DNA from: Hevea brasiliensis
Taxonomy: Eukaryota > Streptophyta > Magnoliopsida > Malpighiales > Euphorbiaceae
Assembly (NCBI RefSeq): GCF_030052815.1
Contig: NC_079502.1
Span: forward strand, 33,038,050-33,102,049
Length of the DNA stretch: 64,000 bases
Reading direction: 5' to 3'
The notes under the pieces were generated by a model. It saw only the letters and a list, made by a program, of their open reading frames with translations, was not told the origin of the DNA and did no database searches. A program made the position numbers and the translations under genes. Every line of letters begins with the position of its first letter. Position 1 is the first letter of the stretch. Shown here piece by piece: positions 25,421 through 37,688 of this stretch.

Positions 25421-28400
25421 TGTCACACCCTACCCCTTTGTAAGGCATAACATGATCCCGTAGTATACCTAATGAATTACCAACTCCGTCTACAGATAAC
25501 CCATTAAATATACTACAAGGGATTTTAAAAACTTTTCTTACTTCTTTTACAGTGGTGAGCACTATTTACAGGTGTTAAAAACTTTGGTGAACTGAAGTGA
25601 AACAACTAACTCATTTGAATTATTTGGAATTTCTGTAAAAATTTTGGCAGAATGCCATCTGTGTTTTGGATAAAACAGTTCTTCAGAAAACCTGTAAGAA
25701 GCACTTCAATTATTTTCCAAATCTCAACTCCAATACATTTCTCAACACAACAATTTATCAAGTCAAATCCATAGTGGTTTTTCAAAGATTGAGATATGAG
25801 AAATATAATACAATTTGTACAAGCCAAAACCACTCATAATTATTTTACAAGTCAAATGTACAATTTGGATTTACAACTGCTCAAAACCAACAACAAAATA
25901 TACATACAGTGAATATACATTACAGTACAAAATGCAAAATATTGGTATACTCGTTATACCAGGTAATCCCTCGCTGGATGTACTAGCAGCCTAGTCTGCT
26001 GCCATGTCTATCTCTCTACCTGCGACAGCAATAAAAAGCTATCGCTGAGACAATGTCTCAGTGGTGCACAACATTAACCAAATACAATTTTAAATCACAA
26101 TTCATAAATCATATCAATAGTGGATACTTAAAACCATAGTTAAATTCAAGACAATGAATGTCATAAGGAATTTAAACTCCAATTCACAAATTATCAAAAT
26201 TCATAATAACACAATTTAGTCAAATAGCTTAAGAATACCGTATTGCCAATTCATACACAATTTGATCAAATTACTGAATAACACAGTTTTTCCAATCAAT
26301 GACACAAATTTGATCAAATAACTGATAATATCGTTTTGCAAATCAATAACACAATTCGATCAAATAACTGAATAATATCGTTTTGTAAATCAATAACACA
26401 ATTCGATCAAATAACTGAAGAATATCGTTTTGCAAATCAATAACACAATTCAATCAAATAACTGAATAATATCGTTTTGCAAATCAATAACACAATTGAT
26501 CAAATAACTGAATAATATCGTTTTGCAAATCAATAACACAATTGATCAAATAACTGAATAATATCATTTTGCAAATCAATAACACCATTCGATCAAATAA
26601 TTGAACAATACAATGTTGCCAATCAATAACACAATTTAGGTCATGACACAAATTTTTCCATATATGCCGTGTTGTACACCACGACAAGACATACTCACCC
26701 CAATAATCGAAATCAATGAGGGAGGAAGCTAGCTATCTAATGAGTACTCATCCATACTCACCTCAGACTGGGAAGTCAAAGAGGAGGAACATAATCATAC
26801 TCACCCTGCATCGATAAGTCAAAGAGGGAGGAATATCACACTCACCCCATTAAAGGAGGAGGAACATAGTATCAGTGTCATGCCAATTGTGAGTCAAAAC
26901 AATTCCAAACATTTTATTCAAATGATCCGTAAGAATCCAATAAATTTCCAAAGTTATAATTCCATTCACAAAATGGCAACACAATTCGTAATTCACTTCA
27001 ATTTCCACAAAAACCATTTACAGTGCTTTTCAATCAATAAGTATCCATCAATATCATTCAAATAATTTTTCACAGTTTCAAACCATTCACCATGTTTTTC
27101 AATCAATAATTGTTCATCAAACACATTTCCACAATTTAAAACAATAATATACAAATAGTCAATATTTATTTCAATTGAAAAATTCAAGAGAAATAGTTGT
27201 TGTGCACAAACACAATTTAAAACAATAACATATAATTAATCATATGAAATATTATTCAGAACAAAATCAGTTGAAAACTAGTTGTGCACAAACCTCGATG
27301 ATCGCTGCCTCCTGTCCGGACTCGGTGTTTCTTTCCCTTTGTTGAGTCCTTGTTAACTGAGAAACACAATTTGAAGTGTTTCAGTACTAAATTAAATTGT
27401 TTCTATCGATGGTGTTTGGTAAATAATGCACTGAACTCAATTATTCACTTAATCACCTAATATACCGACCCTCGTTGCGTTTTAGGTAAATTAGGTTTTA
27501 GTGTCGTTACTATGTCACATTCGATAGGGTTTTAGGTTTGGTATGTTTTACCAAAGTCATTTCCTTGCTTAGTGCACTTTAATGCAAATTGCTGGATTCC
27601 GGGATACTGGTTTGACCTAGCCGGACGGCCTAGTTCCCTCGGTTTTCGGGTTTCGGTCAAAACTACAAACTTGTAGATCTATGTCTTATTGCACGCGGGG
27701 CAAAATTTCAGGTCAATCCGAGTTAAGTAGACCAAGTTATGGTCATTATACTATTGCTGGTCAAATGGTACCAATTAGGTCAATTTTTGGTCAATTTGGT
27801 CAACTCTGGTTCGGCCAGTTTTTCGACCCGAACTTGTGCAAGTTGTTTGACTTGCTTATGGTCATTTTTGGGCTTTGGTGTCTTCATAAGACTTGTAGGT
27901 ATGGATCTTAACTATTCTTGGTCAAAATTTCAGGTCAATTGGACCTGGTTTGAGTGAGTTATGGCCTAAACACTCACTGCTGCCCAATTGGTCATTTTTC
28001 AGGTCCTAATTGCACCTAATCCGAATTGGTCATTTTTTTAGGTCACCTTGCAAGCAGAATTTTGGTATGTTTTCTCAATGAAAGTTGGCACATTTTGTGC
28101 CTAGTTTCACCTCCAATTGGTCTCATACCAATTGAGGTTACACATTTAAACTTATTGGTCTGTTTGCACACTGCCCTCTATATGTCTTTCAAACCCCAAT
28201 TCAAACACACATTTAACTTGCTCTACTTTAAATCCCCATACCTAATTCTGATTTTATACCATTCCATATTCATTTATCACTTCTTACTATGGTCAATTTG
28301 GACAGAATACAAACATTCTCAATACATCAAATACAACCCTAAACCACAAAGTCCAAATTTAGCAATATATGTACATAAATACACCTAATCATTACATATA

Positions 28401-29663
28401 ATCTCCACTACTAATTTACATATACATTCATCAATTCTTCTATGTCAACATTCTGCCAACACTTCCATCAATACATACAATTATTCAAGGGTTCCCAAGC
28501 TGCGAAATCTCCTTCAACACCACATTGCCCTACAATCCATCAATTCTCATCCAAGTGCCAAAATCACCATATATATGTGAAACAATTCATTAGGATATTA
28601 ATTTACCATGATCAACATTATTTCTCATCAATTATATGCATAATAAATCATCAAATGTGTGACCCCATGGCTGTCCAAAAATGGCTATCTCAATAACTAT
28701 TTAAACTTCAAAATTTCCTTCACAAAACTAACACCCATAACATAAACATAAAGTTTAACAAGGAAATTCTCAAAAATGTAAACTTACCTTTGTTTGTAAC
28801 TTGCTAAACCTTCACCAAACTTCTCAAATTTGGTATCAATATCTTCCTTGTGATGTGTAGACCATTTTTTATGAAGGAACTTAAAGGATTGGAGTTGAAA
28901 ATGGGGAGGTTAAGTGAGCTCATGCAAAACGTCAATGGTGGATTCTTTCATCTTCATTCACAGCATGGTTGAGCTAAGTGAGGAAGATGAGGTTTGAGTG
29001 GGAGAAATCTGCCCACTTATGAGTATATTTAATCCATTTAATGTTCTTAGTGGTCCACTAAAAAAAATTATATCATATAATAAGCCAAATGTGCATTTAT
29101 TCCACATTTTTCCATGATTTTAGCTATTTGTATTAGGTACCACTAAACTAATTTTTCATTTCATTTTCTAAGTGTAATATTATTTATTTTTAATGGACAT
29201 TTAGGTCAAAAGACAATTCGGGGTGTCAAATGACCATAATGCCCCTGTTCGGGTTATGTTCCCGATTTTTCGGTATTACCGGGTTTTGTCTGTTTTTCGA
29301 TTTCTCACTTTTCTTTGTACTATTTATTTAATTTTTCTTTGATATTTCTAATGATATTTATTCTTCAAAAAGGGTCTATTTAAGTCCTAAAAATATTTTC
29401 CAGGGTTCCCCACAGTCCAGGGCCAGTCAACGGTCCACGCCGTGACTTCCAAGGCCACCCATCGCTAGGTTTCCCTACTGCTTAACTTGATCACATTTCT
29501 TTGCTATCATTTTTCCTTTGTTTTTCTTGTACTTTCTTTTCTTGTATTTCATTATTTTATGTCTCCTCACTCTCATTGAAGTGTGGTTCTAGGCATCCTA
29601 GCTGTCCGGACAGCACTGGTCACTGGAACAGCAGAACGCACTACCGAACTTAGGGGTGTTACA
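25421..29663 (-). repeat. Solo LTR S2 (4243 bp) with perfect target duplication TGAAT
   Basis: Begins TGTCACACCC, ends GTGTTACA, and is flanked by TGAAT at 25416-25420 and 29664-29668. There is no internal region, so it is the product of recombination between the two LTRs of an inserted element. It interrupts the GyC gag just at the first Cys/His box. It includes a 47-bp tandem repeat (26218-26638), the 22-bp near-palindrome (about 26668-26689), and a 5S-like block (29444-29487). Minus orientation, judged from GyA and GyB. Confidence 0.95.
26218..26638. repeat. Tandem repeat, unit about 47 bp, about 9 copies
   Basis: Each unit begins ATCAAATAACTGAATAATAT or close to it and ends ACACAATT(CG). 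The central six are nearly identical (45-47 bp) and the outer ones diverged. It lies inside S2 and is not expanded in the other LTRs of the window. Confidence 0.9.
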
Positions 29664-29668
29664 TGAAT

Positions 29669-29856
29669 GTAGGGGATTGACTGGAGCCTGTTATAGATGT
29701 GGGGCCATAGACCATCGTCTGAAAGATTGTCCTAAGAGTAATTTACCATGGACCCAAACAGTGGTCGTGGAAGGACCAAGTACAATAGTAACAACACTTC
29801 CAAATGTCACCCAAGCCAGAGAGGAGCAAGAAGCCCCAAATGTGAATTTGAGGTAA
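29669..29856 (+). pseudogene. gag zinc-knuckle fragment of GyC (continuation after S2)
   Basis: Reads CYRCGAIDHRLKDCP, a C-x2-C-x4-H-x4-C knuckle, followed by a Thr/Val-rich tail to the stop at 29854-29856. The first TGAAT duplication completes the reading frame into the upstream gag half, which carries CNKWHKGE, so the two halves were one gene before S2 landed. Pol is absent from this unit: from 29857 to 30019 there is only a degenerate remainder leading to the purine tract. Confidence 0.85.
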
Positions 29857-30019
29857 AGTATCCTTCCCTTCTGATATGCCTAAGTGTATAATGATAGATT
29901 CGAAAAGACTAAATAGTACCATATATATATAGAAAAAGTACACAGAGGGAGCAATAGAAAGGTAAAGGAATTATCTCAGATACCTACACTCGGTAAATTT
30001 CGAGGACAAAATTTTTGTC
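29857..30019 (+). other. GyC internal 3' remnant, no gene
   Basis: AT-rich sequence without a usable frame. The last part (AAATTTCGAGGACAAAATTTTT, about 29995-30016) matches the sequence next to the purine tract in the other chromoviruses here. The whole pol gene has been deleted between the knuckle and this point. Confidence 0.6.
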
Positions 30020-30031
30020 AGAGGGGAAGAA
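30020..30031 (+). other. Polypurine tract of GyC
   Basis: AGAGGGGAAGAA directly before the LTR start TGTAACACC at 30033. Confidence 0.85.
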
Positions 30032-30032
30032 T

Positions 30033-30139
30033 TGTAACACCCTCACTGTAGTAATTCCGCACATTCTACTGTTCTGGTGACCGGTGTCGGTCTGGACAGC
30101 TAGAACGTCTAGAAAAATATTTAAACTAAAGTGAGGAAC
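30033..30139 (+). repeat. GyC LTR copy 2, first 107 bp (split by S3)
   Basis: Starts TGTAACACCCTCAC and carries the conserved GGTGACCGGTGTCGG and GGACAGCTAGAA words of this LTR family. It stops at 30139, where solo LTR S3 begins, and resumes at 33387. Confidence 0.9.
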
Positions 30140-33100
30140 TGTAACACCCTCCCGGTAACCACTCCGTACATCCTACTGTTCCGGTGACCGGTGTCGGTCC
30201 GGACAGCTAGAATGTCCGGAAAAATATTCAAACTAAAGTCAGGAACCATAATTAACTCAAATATTAACAAGAAAAATTTAGTAAAAATTTTAGAAATAAA
30301 ATACAATCAAGTTAAACGAGCCGGTGCCCTAGCGATGGGTAACCGGAGGGAAGTTGCGGTTCTCGCAACGAGGAGCCCTAGACCCGGGGGAAAAATTATA
30401 AAATAATTTTTGGGACTCCAAAGAAGGGTAATTGAGGTTCCCATGGCATTAGAATGCCAAGAAAATACCTAGAAAAATTTTTCAATCGGTACAGACAATT
30501 TTGACCCGTTAAGCCAAACGGAGGGCATTTTGGTCATTTCGCCTTCCGAGGTGATTTTTGGCCGACTTGCCCAGTTGAGTAAATAATTAATATAACATAA
30601 AATATGAATAAACATTACTAGAAATCAAATTGAAAATGAGTAGTGGAGAAAAGGAAAGAAAATGAGGAAAAAAGCTTAATTATGGCATCATGGTGATGTC
30701 ATTAAGGTTATTTGGACCAATCACAATTTAACCACCCTTTGACTAACTAAATAAAAGACAAAATGAATACTAAATTTACCAAAATTTGCAGCAGCCCCTC
30801 CTCATTCCCTACACAGCCGAAACACACCTAGAAACCTCCATTGAAGTTCAAATAAGCAAGCTCAAATTCCTACCTTGTTTCACCCTAAAATCATAACCTA
30901 GCTTCACTAAAGTTTGTTCTAGTACCTTGCATGGTCTCTTGGCAGCCTAGAAGAAGGAAGAAATTGGTGTTTAGGGCTTTGGAAATTCTGCCCAAACAAG
31001 GTTAGTGCATATATGAAGTTTAAAACTCATTAGTTCCATGATCTATGCTTGTAATGAATGAAAAATTGTGAAATAATGAAACAAATCCATGTGTATCTCT
31101 ACCAAAGAATTTAGGCAGCCCTATGGGAGATTGAGGTTGATTGTTTGATAAGCTTAGAATGGTTGGAAATCATGGTTAAAGTATTAATATGCATGGAGAC
31201 TTAAGTAAGTATGTTAATCAAAGTGTATGAGTAATGAGTTTGGACATTAGGGTTGTGTAGGTGAAATTGTGACTTAGCTTAGGAAATGGTTAGGGAACTT
31301 TTTAATGGTCAATTAGTGACCATTTTAGGTAGGTTGACCCTAATTAGAACTGAAAAATGAGATGGTAAAGTGAAAGTATAAACTGCCCTATGGATACAAA
31401 GATAGGGACTGAAATTTCAGTCCCTTTGCACTGCCATAACTTGGGTTGTGCTTGTCCAATTGATGTTTGGCCAATTGGACATGAAACAAGGCTTATAATG
31501 GCACATTTTTGCTGAAGAAACCATGCCCAAAAGACCAAAGCCAAAAGGTCAAAACTCAGCCACAATCCGGAACTCAAATCGCCTCTCAGAATTTGACCAA
31601 ATGAACAGTAACTGTTCATTTGGCCATAAGTCACTGTAGATTTGGTCAATTGGTCTGAAATTCTTACAGCAACAAGTTAAGACATAGACAAACAACTTTC
31701 ATGAAGGAACCTACCCCAAATTATGGCCAGAACCCATTCAACCAAGTGACTCAAGTCACTGTTCATGCACTGTAGATATGGTAAATTTCTGCAGACTGCA
31801 TATCCGGACAGCCTGGGTTTTTGAGCCATATCTGGAGCTACAAAACTCCAAATGGAGTGATTCAACCAAGTGACTCAAGTCACTGTTCATGCACTGTAGA
31901 TATGGTAAATTTCTGTAGACTGCATATCCGGACAGCCTGGGTTTTTGAGCCATATCTGGAGCTACAAAACTCCAAATGGAGTGATTCAAAAAAGGAAATT
32001 CAACTAGACAAAATAAGGAACAACTTTCATGTTTTACATTTCTTCAAATTCCAACAGTAATAGTGTCAAATGGAACAGTGAACTTGACTTCCCAAAACTG
32101 AAAATTCTGCTGGTTTTGAGTTTCACTTTGGAATGGTTTTAACACTTAATGCCAATAAGTTTTAAACACCAAATGTGGTATGTTGGGAGTGCCAAAGTTG
32201 ATGTACACATTTTTATGCTAAAAGTCAACATTTTTGTTGACCAATGGTGAATAGTGACACCAAAAAAATTGAAATTCACAAATTGAAGAATTTAAAAGTT
32301 TCAAATGCCCTAGTATACCTAACAAGATTGGTTTGGATAGTTTGGCATGCCAATAGGGTTCAGTTAGCAGTACTGCACATGGCAAAAATGCCATTATGTG
32401 ATTTCATGGCTTTTAGCCATTCTGACTTTGTATTGAGACTTGGCCTTGTGCCTGATATTATTTACAGCTTGTTAGCTGCTGCACACCGGGAGATACATAT
32501 GTGACCGATGGTGTGACGGCCCGAGGTACTAGGTACCCAGTGCCAGTTTACCCGTTATCCAGTCCAGTCGTCTAGTGTAGGTTACTTGGGCAACCAAATG
32601 AATGAAATGAACCAAGTTACTGAATTAATGTATATATAACCATACTAAACAAATGAATCATACACATTCACTATACATTTATTTTCTTGCTATTTTCTTC
32701 TATTATATTATTGCACCACTAAGCATTATTGCTTAGCGCGTTGCTTTTGCCACGCGTAGGTACTGGAGATCCCGATCGTGAGCCCAGTAGACCACAGACT
32801 GGGTGAGTCTATCTGACAGTTTCTGCTCAGTGTCCGTGTCACCTCACTACCTGCAGTGCATCGGTAGGGCACTAGGTGTCATTTCGTCATTTTGATATTT
32901 TGTAGCAGATTTGTATTTTCTCATATGTATTTGAACTCATGTAATATATTTTGATGTTTATGTAAATAATGAAAGTTATGACTATGAATGCAAGATTTGA
33001 GCATGTATTTATTGCTTGTATATGAGAAATGGATGTTGAGAAATGAAAAGGGTGTTGAAACCTGAAACTGAAAAATTATTGATATCTTGATATTGAGTTT

Positions 33101-33386
33101 TGTGATGATATTGGAGTTGAGAATGAATGAAATTGTATATTGGAAGTGTTTTAACAGGTTCCGAAGAACGGTTTTCTCCATTTTTAGCCGGTACTCCGCC
33201 GGATTTTCTTTAAAACTTTCGGAACCTTAAATGAATGATACTTTTGATAAATGGTTTAAATAAATTGTATTTCATAAATTATATGCAAAAGCATTGTCTA
33301 AATTAATTGAGGAATATTAGAGTGTGCCGGTACACCAGGTGGCATTACTTACTCGGGTATACTGTACACGGGTAAGGGGTGTCACA
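30140..33386 (+). repeat. Solo LTR S3 (3247 bp) with perfect target duplication GGAAC
   Basis: Starts TGTAACACCCTCCC, ends GGTGTCACA, flanked by GGAAC at 30135-30139 and 33387-33391. It lies within the first 110 bp of GyC LTR copy 2. In plus sense it has the arm-and-loop TCCGGACA/TGTCCGGA near 30197-30220 and a 5S-like block (30310-30354). Further on are TGGCATCA/TGATGTCA (30683-30701), CCAATCA (30717-30723), a 33-bp palindrome (31594-31626), a 124-bp tandem duplication, and the hairpin at 32719-32736. Confidence 0.95.
31736..31983. repeat. 124-bp tandem duplication inside S3
   Basis: 31736-31859 and 31860-31983 are identical except for one C/T difference that I can see (CTGCAGACT versus CTGTAGACT). 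The duplication accounts for the repeated minus-strand open frames there. Confidence 0.93.
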
Positions 33387-36300
33387 GGAACCATAATTAT
33401 TAAACTAAAGTGAGGAACCATAATTAACTCAAATATTAATAAGAAAAATTTAGAAAAAATTTTAGAAATAAAATACAACTAAGTTAAATGAGCCGGTGCC
33501 CAAGCGATGGGTAACCTAGTAGGAAGTTGCGGTTCTCGCAACTAGGAGCCCTAGACCTGGGGAAAAATTCATAAAATAATTTTTGGGACTCCAGAGAAGA
33601 GTCATTGAGGTTTCTATGGCATTAGAATGCCAAGAAAAGGTTTAGAAAATTTTTCAATCGGTACAGACAATTTTGGCCCGTTAAGCCAAACGGAGGGCAT
33701 TTTGGTCATTTCGTCTTTAGAGATGATTTTTGGCCGACTTGTCCAGTTAAGAAAATAATTATTATGATCTAAAATATGAATAAATATTGCTAAAAATTAA
33801 ATTGAAAATGAGTAGAGAAGAGAAGAAAAGAAAATGAAAGAAAATGCTAATTATGACATCATATGATGTCATTTAAATTTCCTCCACCAATCACAATTTG
33901 TTAAACTCATTAAAAGAGATAAAAGAGACCAAAAAATTGAAAAACCAATCTGCATCTTTAACCTTTGAGCAGCCAAAAACGTTGAGAGAGAGAGAGAGAG
34001 AGAAGAGGTTCCACCATTAAAGCTCCCTTAAGCTTCATTTCCCACTTCAATTCACCTTAAAACCTTATCCTCCCTTCACTAAAATTTATACCCACACCAA
34101 GGAGAAGTATTTGGCAGCCAAGAAAGAGTAAGAAAGTAAAGAAAAATTAAAGTCTTGGTTGGCTTGGATTTGAGCTACAAGAGGTTAGTGTCCTAAACAA
34201 TTTCTTTTCTTTCTTTAATCTTGTAAGCATGCTAAATCAAGTAGAAATTGTGTGAAATTAAAAGAAAAACTTGAGTAAATGAAATATCTAAATTTGGAAG
34301 CCATGAGAAAGTTTAAGGATTGTTGGTTTTTGATGAAATTAAGTGGCTTAATTATGTTATTGATGAGTATAGATGATGGATAGAGTGATTTGGTATGAGT
34401 TTGGTGTGTGTATGCCATGAATTGGAAATTTGAGTTAGGGTTTGAGCATGAAATTGAGACTTTGATCATGTAATGATGAAAGTGAGTTTTAATGGTCAAT
34501 TAGTGACCATTTGGTTATTGGTAAACAAGAAATGAAGTGTGTTTAGTGATGGGATTTAGGTTTAGTGTGGCTGCCCTAGGTGACCTGCAGAATTGGACAT
34601 GAGTCCAGCAGGTTTGGGCAGCCATAACTTGAATTGTAGAGGTTCAATTGGTGTTTGGCCAATTGGACATGCACAAATTTGGTGAAGAAACCATGCCCAT
34701 AAGACCAAACCAAGTGGACCAAAAGCTTGCCCCAATCCGGGTGACCTTCAGTCTGTTTCTACAGAATGACCAAATGAATAGTGTTTGGTCATTTGATCAT
34801 AACTAAGTGTAGAAAAGTCCAATTGACCTGAAATTTTACCCACAACAAGCTGAGATATAGAACAACAACTTTCATGAAGAAATCTAACCCAAATTACGAC
34901 CAGAACCTATCCAACAAGTGAGTTGAAGTCACTGTTCACTGCACTGTAGATATGGTCAGTCCAGAAAAATTTCAATCCGGCCAGTTATGGTAAAATGACC
35001 ATAACTTGAGCTATAAAACTCCAAATGGAGTGATTCAAAAAAAGAAATTCAACTAGACAAAATAAGGAACAACTTTCATGTTGATCATTTTGCCAAATTC
35101 CCACTGCAAATTTGACCAATGGAACAGTAAACACAAGGCATGAAAACTAAAAATTCTGCCCAATTAACATTAAGCTTTGAAATGGTATTGGCAACCAATA
35201 CCAATAAATTTTCAATGCAAAATGTGGTATCTTTGAGAACTTAGGTTCAATAAATTTATTATGTATTAAAAAGTCAAAATTTTGAGTGAATAGTAATGTG
35301 AATAGTAATACATAGTCACAAAGTATAATAACTAAATTGGTAGAGGAAATTAAGGTATGAAATTTGGAATCCATGAAACATTCATGGATTACTTGAAATA
35401 GAAATAGTAATTCACCTAAATGACTTAATGAACATTTAAGTTATGTGAGTATATAGTTAAGATTTATTCTCATTGCTAGTAGGTCTAATAAAACATAAGT
35501 AATACCACTTGAATATGAAATGATATTAACCTAGATGGATTGTTGAGTATAAATGGGATGAGGTTCACATTAGGATTTATGTTTCCATTACAAATAAGAT
35601 AATAACACCTTGTATGAGTTATGAATTCATATAAATGTTGTAATGAATAAAAGAATCACATGAAAATATGAATGGAACATTAGTTTTCTTTATAAGAGAA
35701 AGGACAAATGTTTTGAGTACAATGGTATATGAACACCATTGTTGTGAATTGTGGTAAATATGAATGATGTAAGGAATGTATGACTATTATGATGAATGTA
35801 TAAATTATGAAATTTATCATGAAATAATAAAGTCATAAAACACAATATATTAATATTCAATGATATTATGTGCCCTTGTATTGCCTAGACATGTGTGTCA
35901 GATTGGATAGTTTGGCATGCCAATAGGGTATTATTTTAGCAGTACTGCGAAAGGCTTTATGCCTGTATTCATGACTTTATGCCCGTATTCATGGCTTTTA
36001 TGCCGGATTATGTGATATCATGGCTTTTTAGCCATACTGACTGCATTCATGGTTGACGTTCTGCATCCCATGGCATGACGGCCCGAGGCACCGTGGTGTC
36101 CAGTGCCAACGACCCGTTATCCAGTTTAGTCAGCCTGTCATAGGTTACTTGGGTCATGAAATTTATTGAAATAAGTTAAGAATATTAGTAATAAAAAAAA
36201 ATTAGAAATTAAATAAATGAGTAAGATGGCCTAAAATAAATTAGAATAATTATTTATTAGAAAGAATCGAAATGAACTGGACCGATATCAAAATTTACTT

Positions 36301-37349
36301 ATTATGAAATAATCTGAGACAACTTAGCAAGTATAGAGAAAATGCTAAAAGATTAGCAAAGAAAATTATAACATAAATAAATATTGCAAATGTGACTTAT
36401 ATAATAATATAAGCATAAATTTATTATTTTCAGATCATTTTTCTTTGTACATTATTACTGTACATTGGCGAAATAAACACTTTCAAAGAAGACTAAATTA
36501 GGATAAAACATATTAAATTTTAGAAACCGCATGTGAAGTATAAATAAATCTTAATTATTTGAATTATGTTTTATTTCTATCTTTATTTGTATATTATTTC
36601 CTTGTTATATTATTGCACCACTAAGCAGCAATGCTTAGCGCGATGGAATTGTTTCCTTCGCGCAGGTACTGAAGCTAGAACCCAATGGACGTTTGACTGG
36701 GAATTTTGGGAGTTTTGATCTGCAGAGTGTCAAAGTTTGTCACCTCCTTAGCAATGCATGTAGATAGGGCCCATATAGATCATATTTTATATTTTGTATA
36801 AAATGCTAGATATTGTATTATAATATAGATTATGAACAGGTAATTAATAGAAATGCGATGTAAATTAATTAATTAGCTTTTTCATATGAAATTAATTTAT
36901 ATATTATGTAAATTATGAAATTTTGTAATTATTTTGTAAATTATGTAAATTAAGGAAATTTGAAAATTTTGCTATGTAATTTGAGAATGTTTACATATGA
37001 ATTGAGTATGAATGGAAATGTATGGAAATGATTATGAAATTGAAATGTATGGATGAGATTTGAAATATGAGAAAATTATGAGTATGATTGATGAGATCAT
37101 TATGATTAGCATGGATAAGATTTTATTTTGGAAATATTGTTGAATTTCAAACAGGTGAATATTGAAATACACCAAACGATAATAAAATAGGGGAAACTCT
37201 ACTGGTTTCTCCGTCGAAAAATAATTGATATTAAATTAAATGAATTCAAAATTATTTAAAAAAAATAAAGTAAGATAAGTTAGGGTGCTCCGGCACCGAT
37301 TGTAGCATGCCTTGCTCGGCTACACTGTAGTCGGGTGAGGGGTGTTACA
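33387..37349 (+). repeat. GyC LTR copy 2, main part
   Basis: Continues from the target duplication of S3 to TGTTACA at 37349. Together with the first 107 bp it is about 4.07 kb. It has a 5S-like block (33482-33526), TGACATCA and TGATGTCA (33854-33871), CCAATCA (33887-33893), a TATA-like GATAAAAGAGAC (33918-33929) and a GA tract (about 33974-34001). Further on are TTGGCATGCCAA (35912-35923) and the hairpin at 36621-36638. The 60-95 codon frames on its minus strand are not genes. Confidence 0.9.
33854..33929 (+). promoter_or_regulatory. Putative LTR promoter of GyC copy 2
   Basis: In LTR sense: TGACATCA and its reverse TGATGTCA, then CCAATCA, then GATAAAAG, followed by a GA-rich leader. The same order occurs in S3 (30683-30760) and in the LTR at 49374 (49929-50004, with a perfect TGACGTCA and TATAAAAG). 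I infer enhancer, CAAT box and TATA box of the U3 region. Confidence 0.55.
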
Positions 37350-37666
37350 TTTATTGGTATCAGAGCACGGTTTAGGCGTTCCTAGGCATAGATAGATGGA
37401 AAGGGATAGTGTGCGTAACATGCATTGCATTCATATGAGTTGAGGTGACACTATTGCAGATATGTTTTCTTGGTTATTTTAGGTTAAGGTCTGGACTCAG
37501 AATCGCAGAGGGCAGTGGAAGAAGAAGTAGTAAGTCGTATCCCGACTGGGAGTGATATTGGAAATCGGGGAGATCCTGCTTCATTAGTGCAAGAGGTGCC
37601 TGTACAACCCCAACCGGCCTTGTTTGAGCAGATGACTGAATTCTTTCGATAGATGACTGGGGTTAG
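37350..37666 (+). pseudogene. GyC second internal fragment: PBS, leader and gag start
   Basis: PBS TGGTATCAGAGC at 37355-37366. The following leader and the first part of gag match 24590-24905 closely. Where copy 1 has TAG, this copy reads CAG, but it has its own TAG near 37649. It breaks off at 37666 in the middle of the capsid region. Confidence 0.85.
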
Positions 37667-37688
37667 TTTTATCAAAATTTACTTATTA
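37667..37688. other. Filler at the second GyC deletion junction
   Basis: Bases 37670-37688 equal 36286-36304 exactly (19 bp of the neighbouring LTR copy). The piece lies between the broken gag and a broken LTR. Confidence 0.7.

Noticed and set aside
26218..26638. Regularly spaced repeats resembling a CRISPR array
   Set aside because: Units follow each other without unique spacers, and the DNA is a plant LTR. It is a simple tandem repeat.
34215..34499. 94-codon minus-strand frame
   Set aside because: Antisense to the transcribed leader part of GyC LTR copy 2, rich in Ser/Phe/Ile as expected from AT-rich DNA. No domain.
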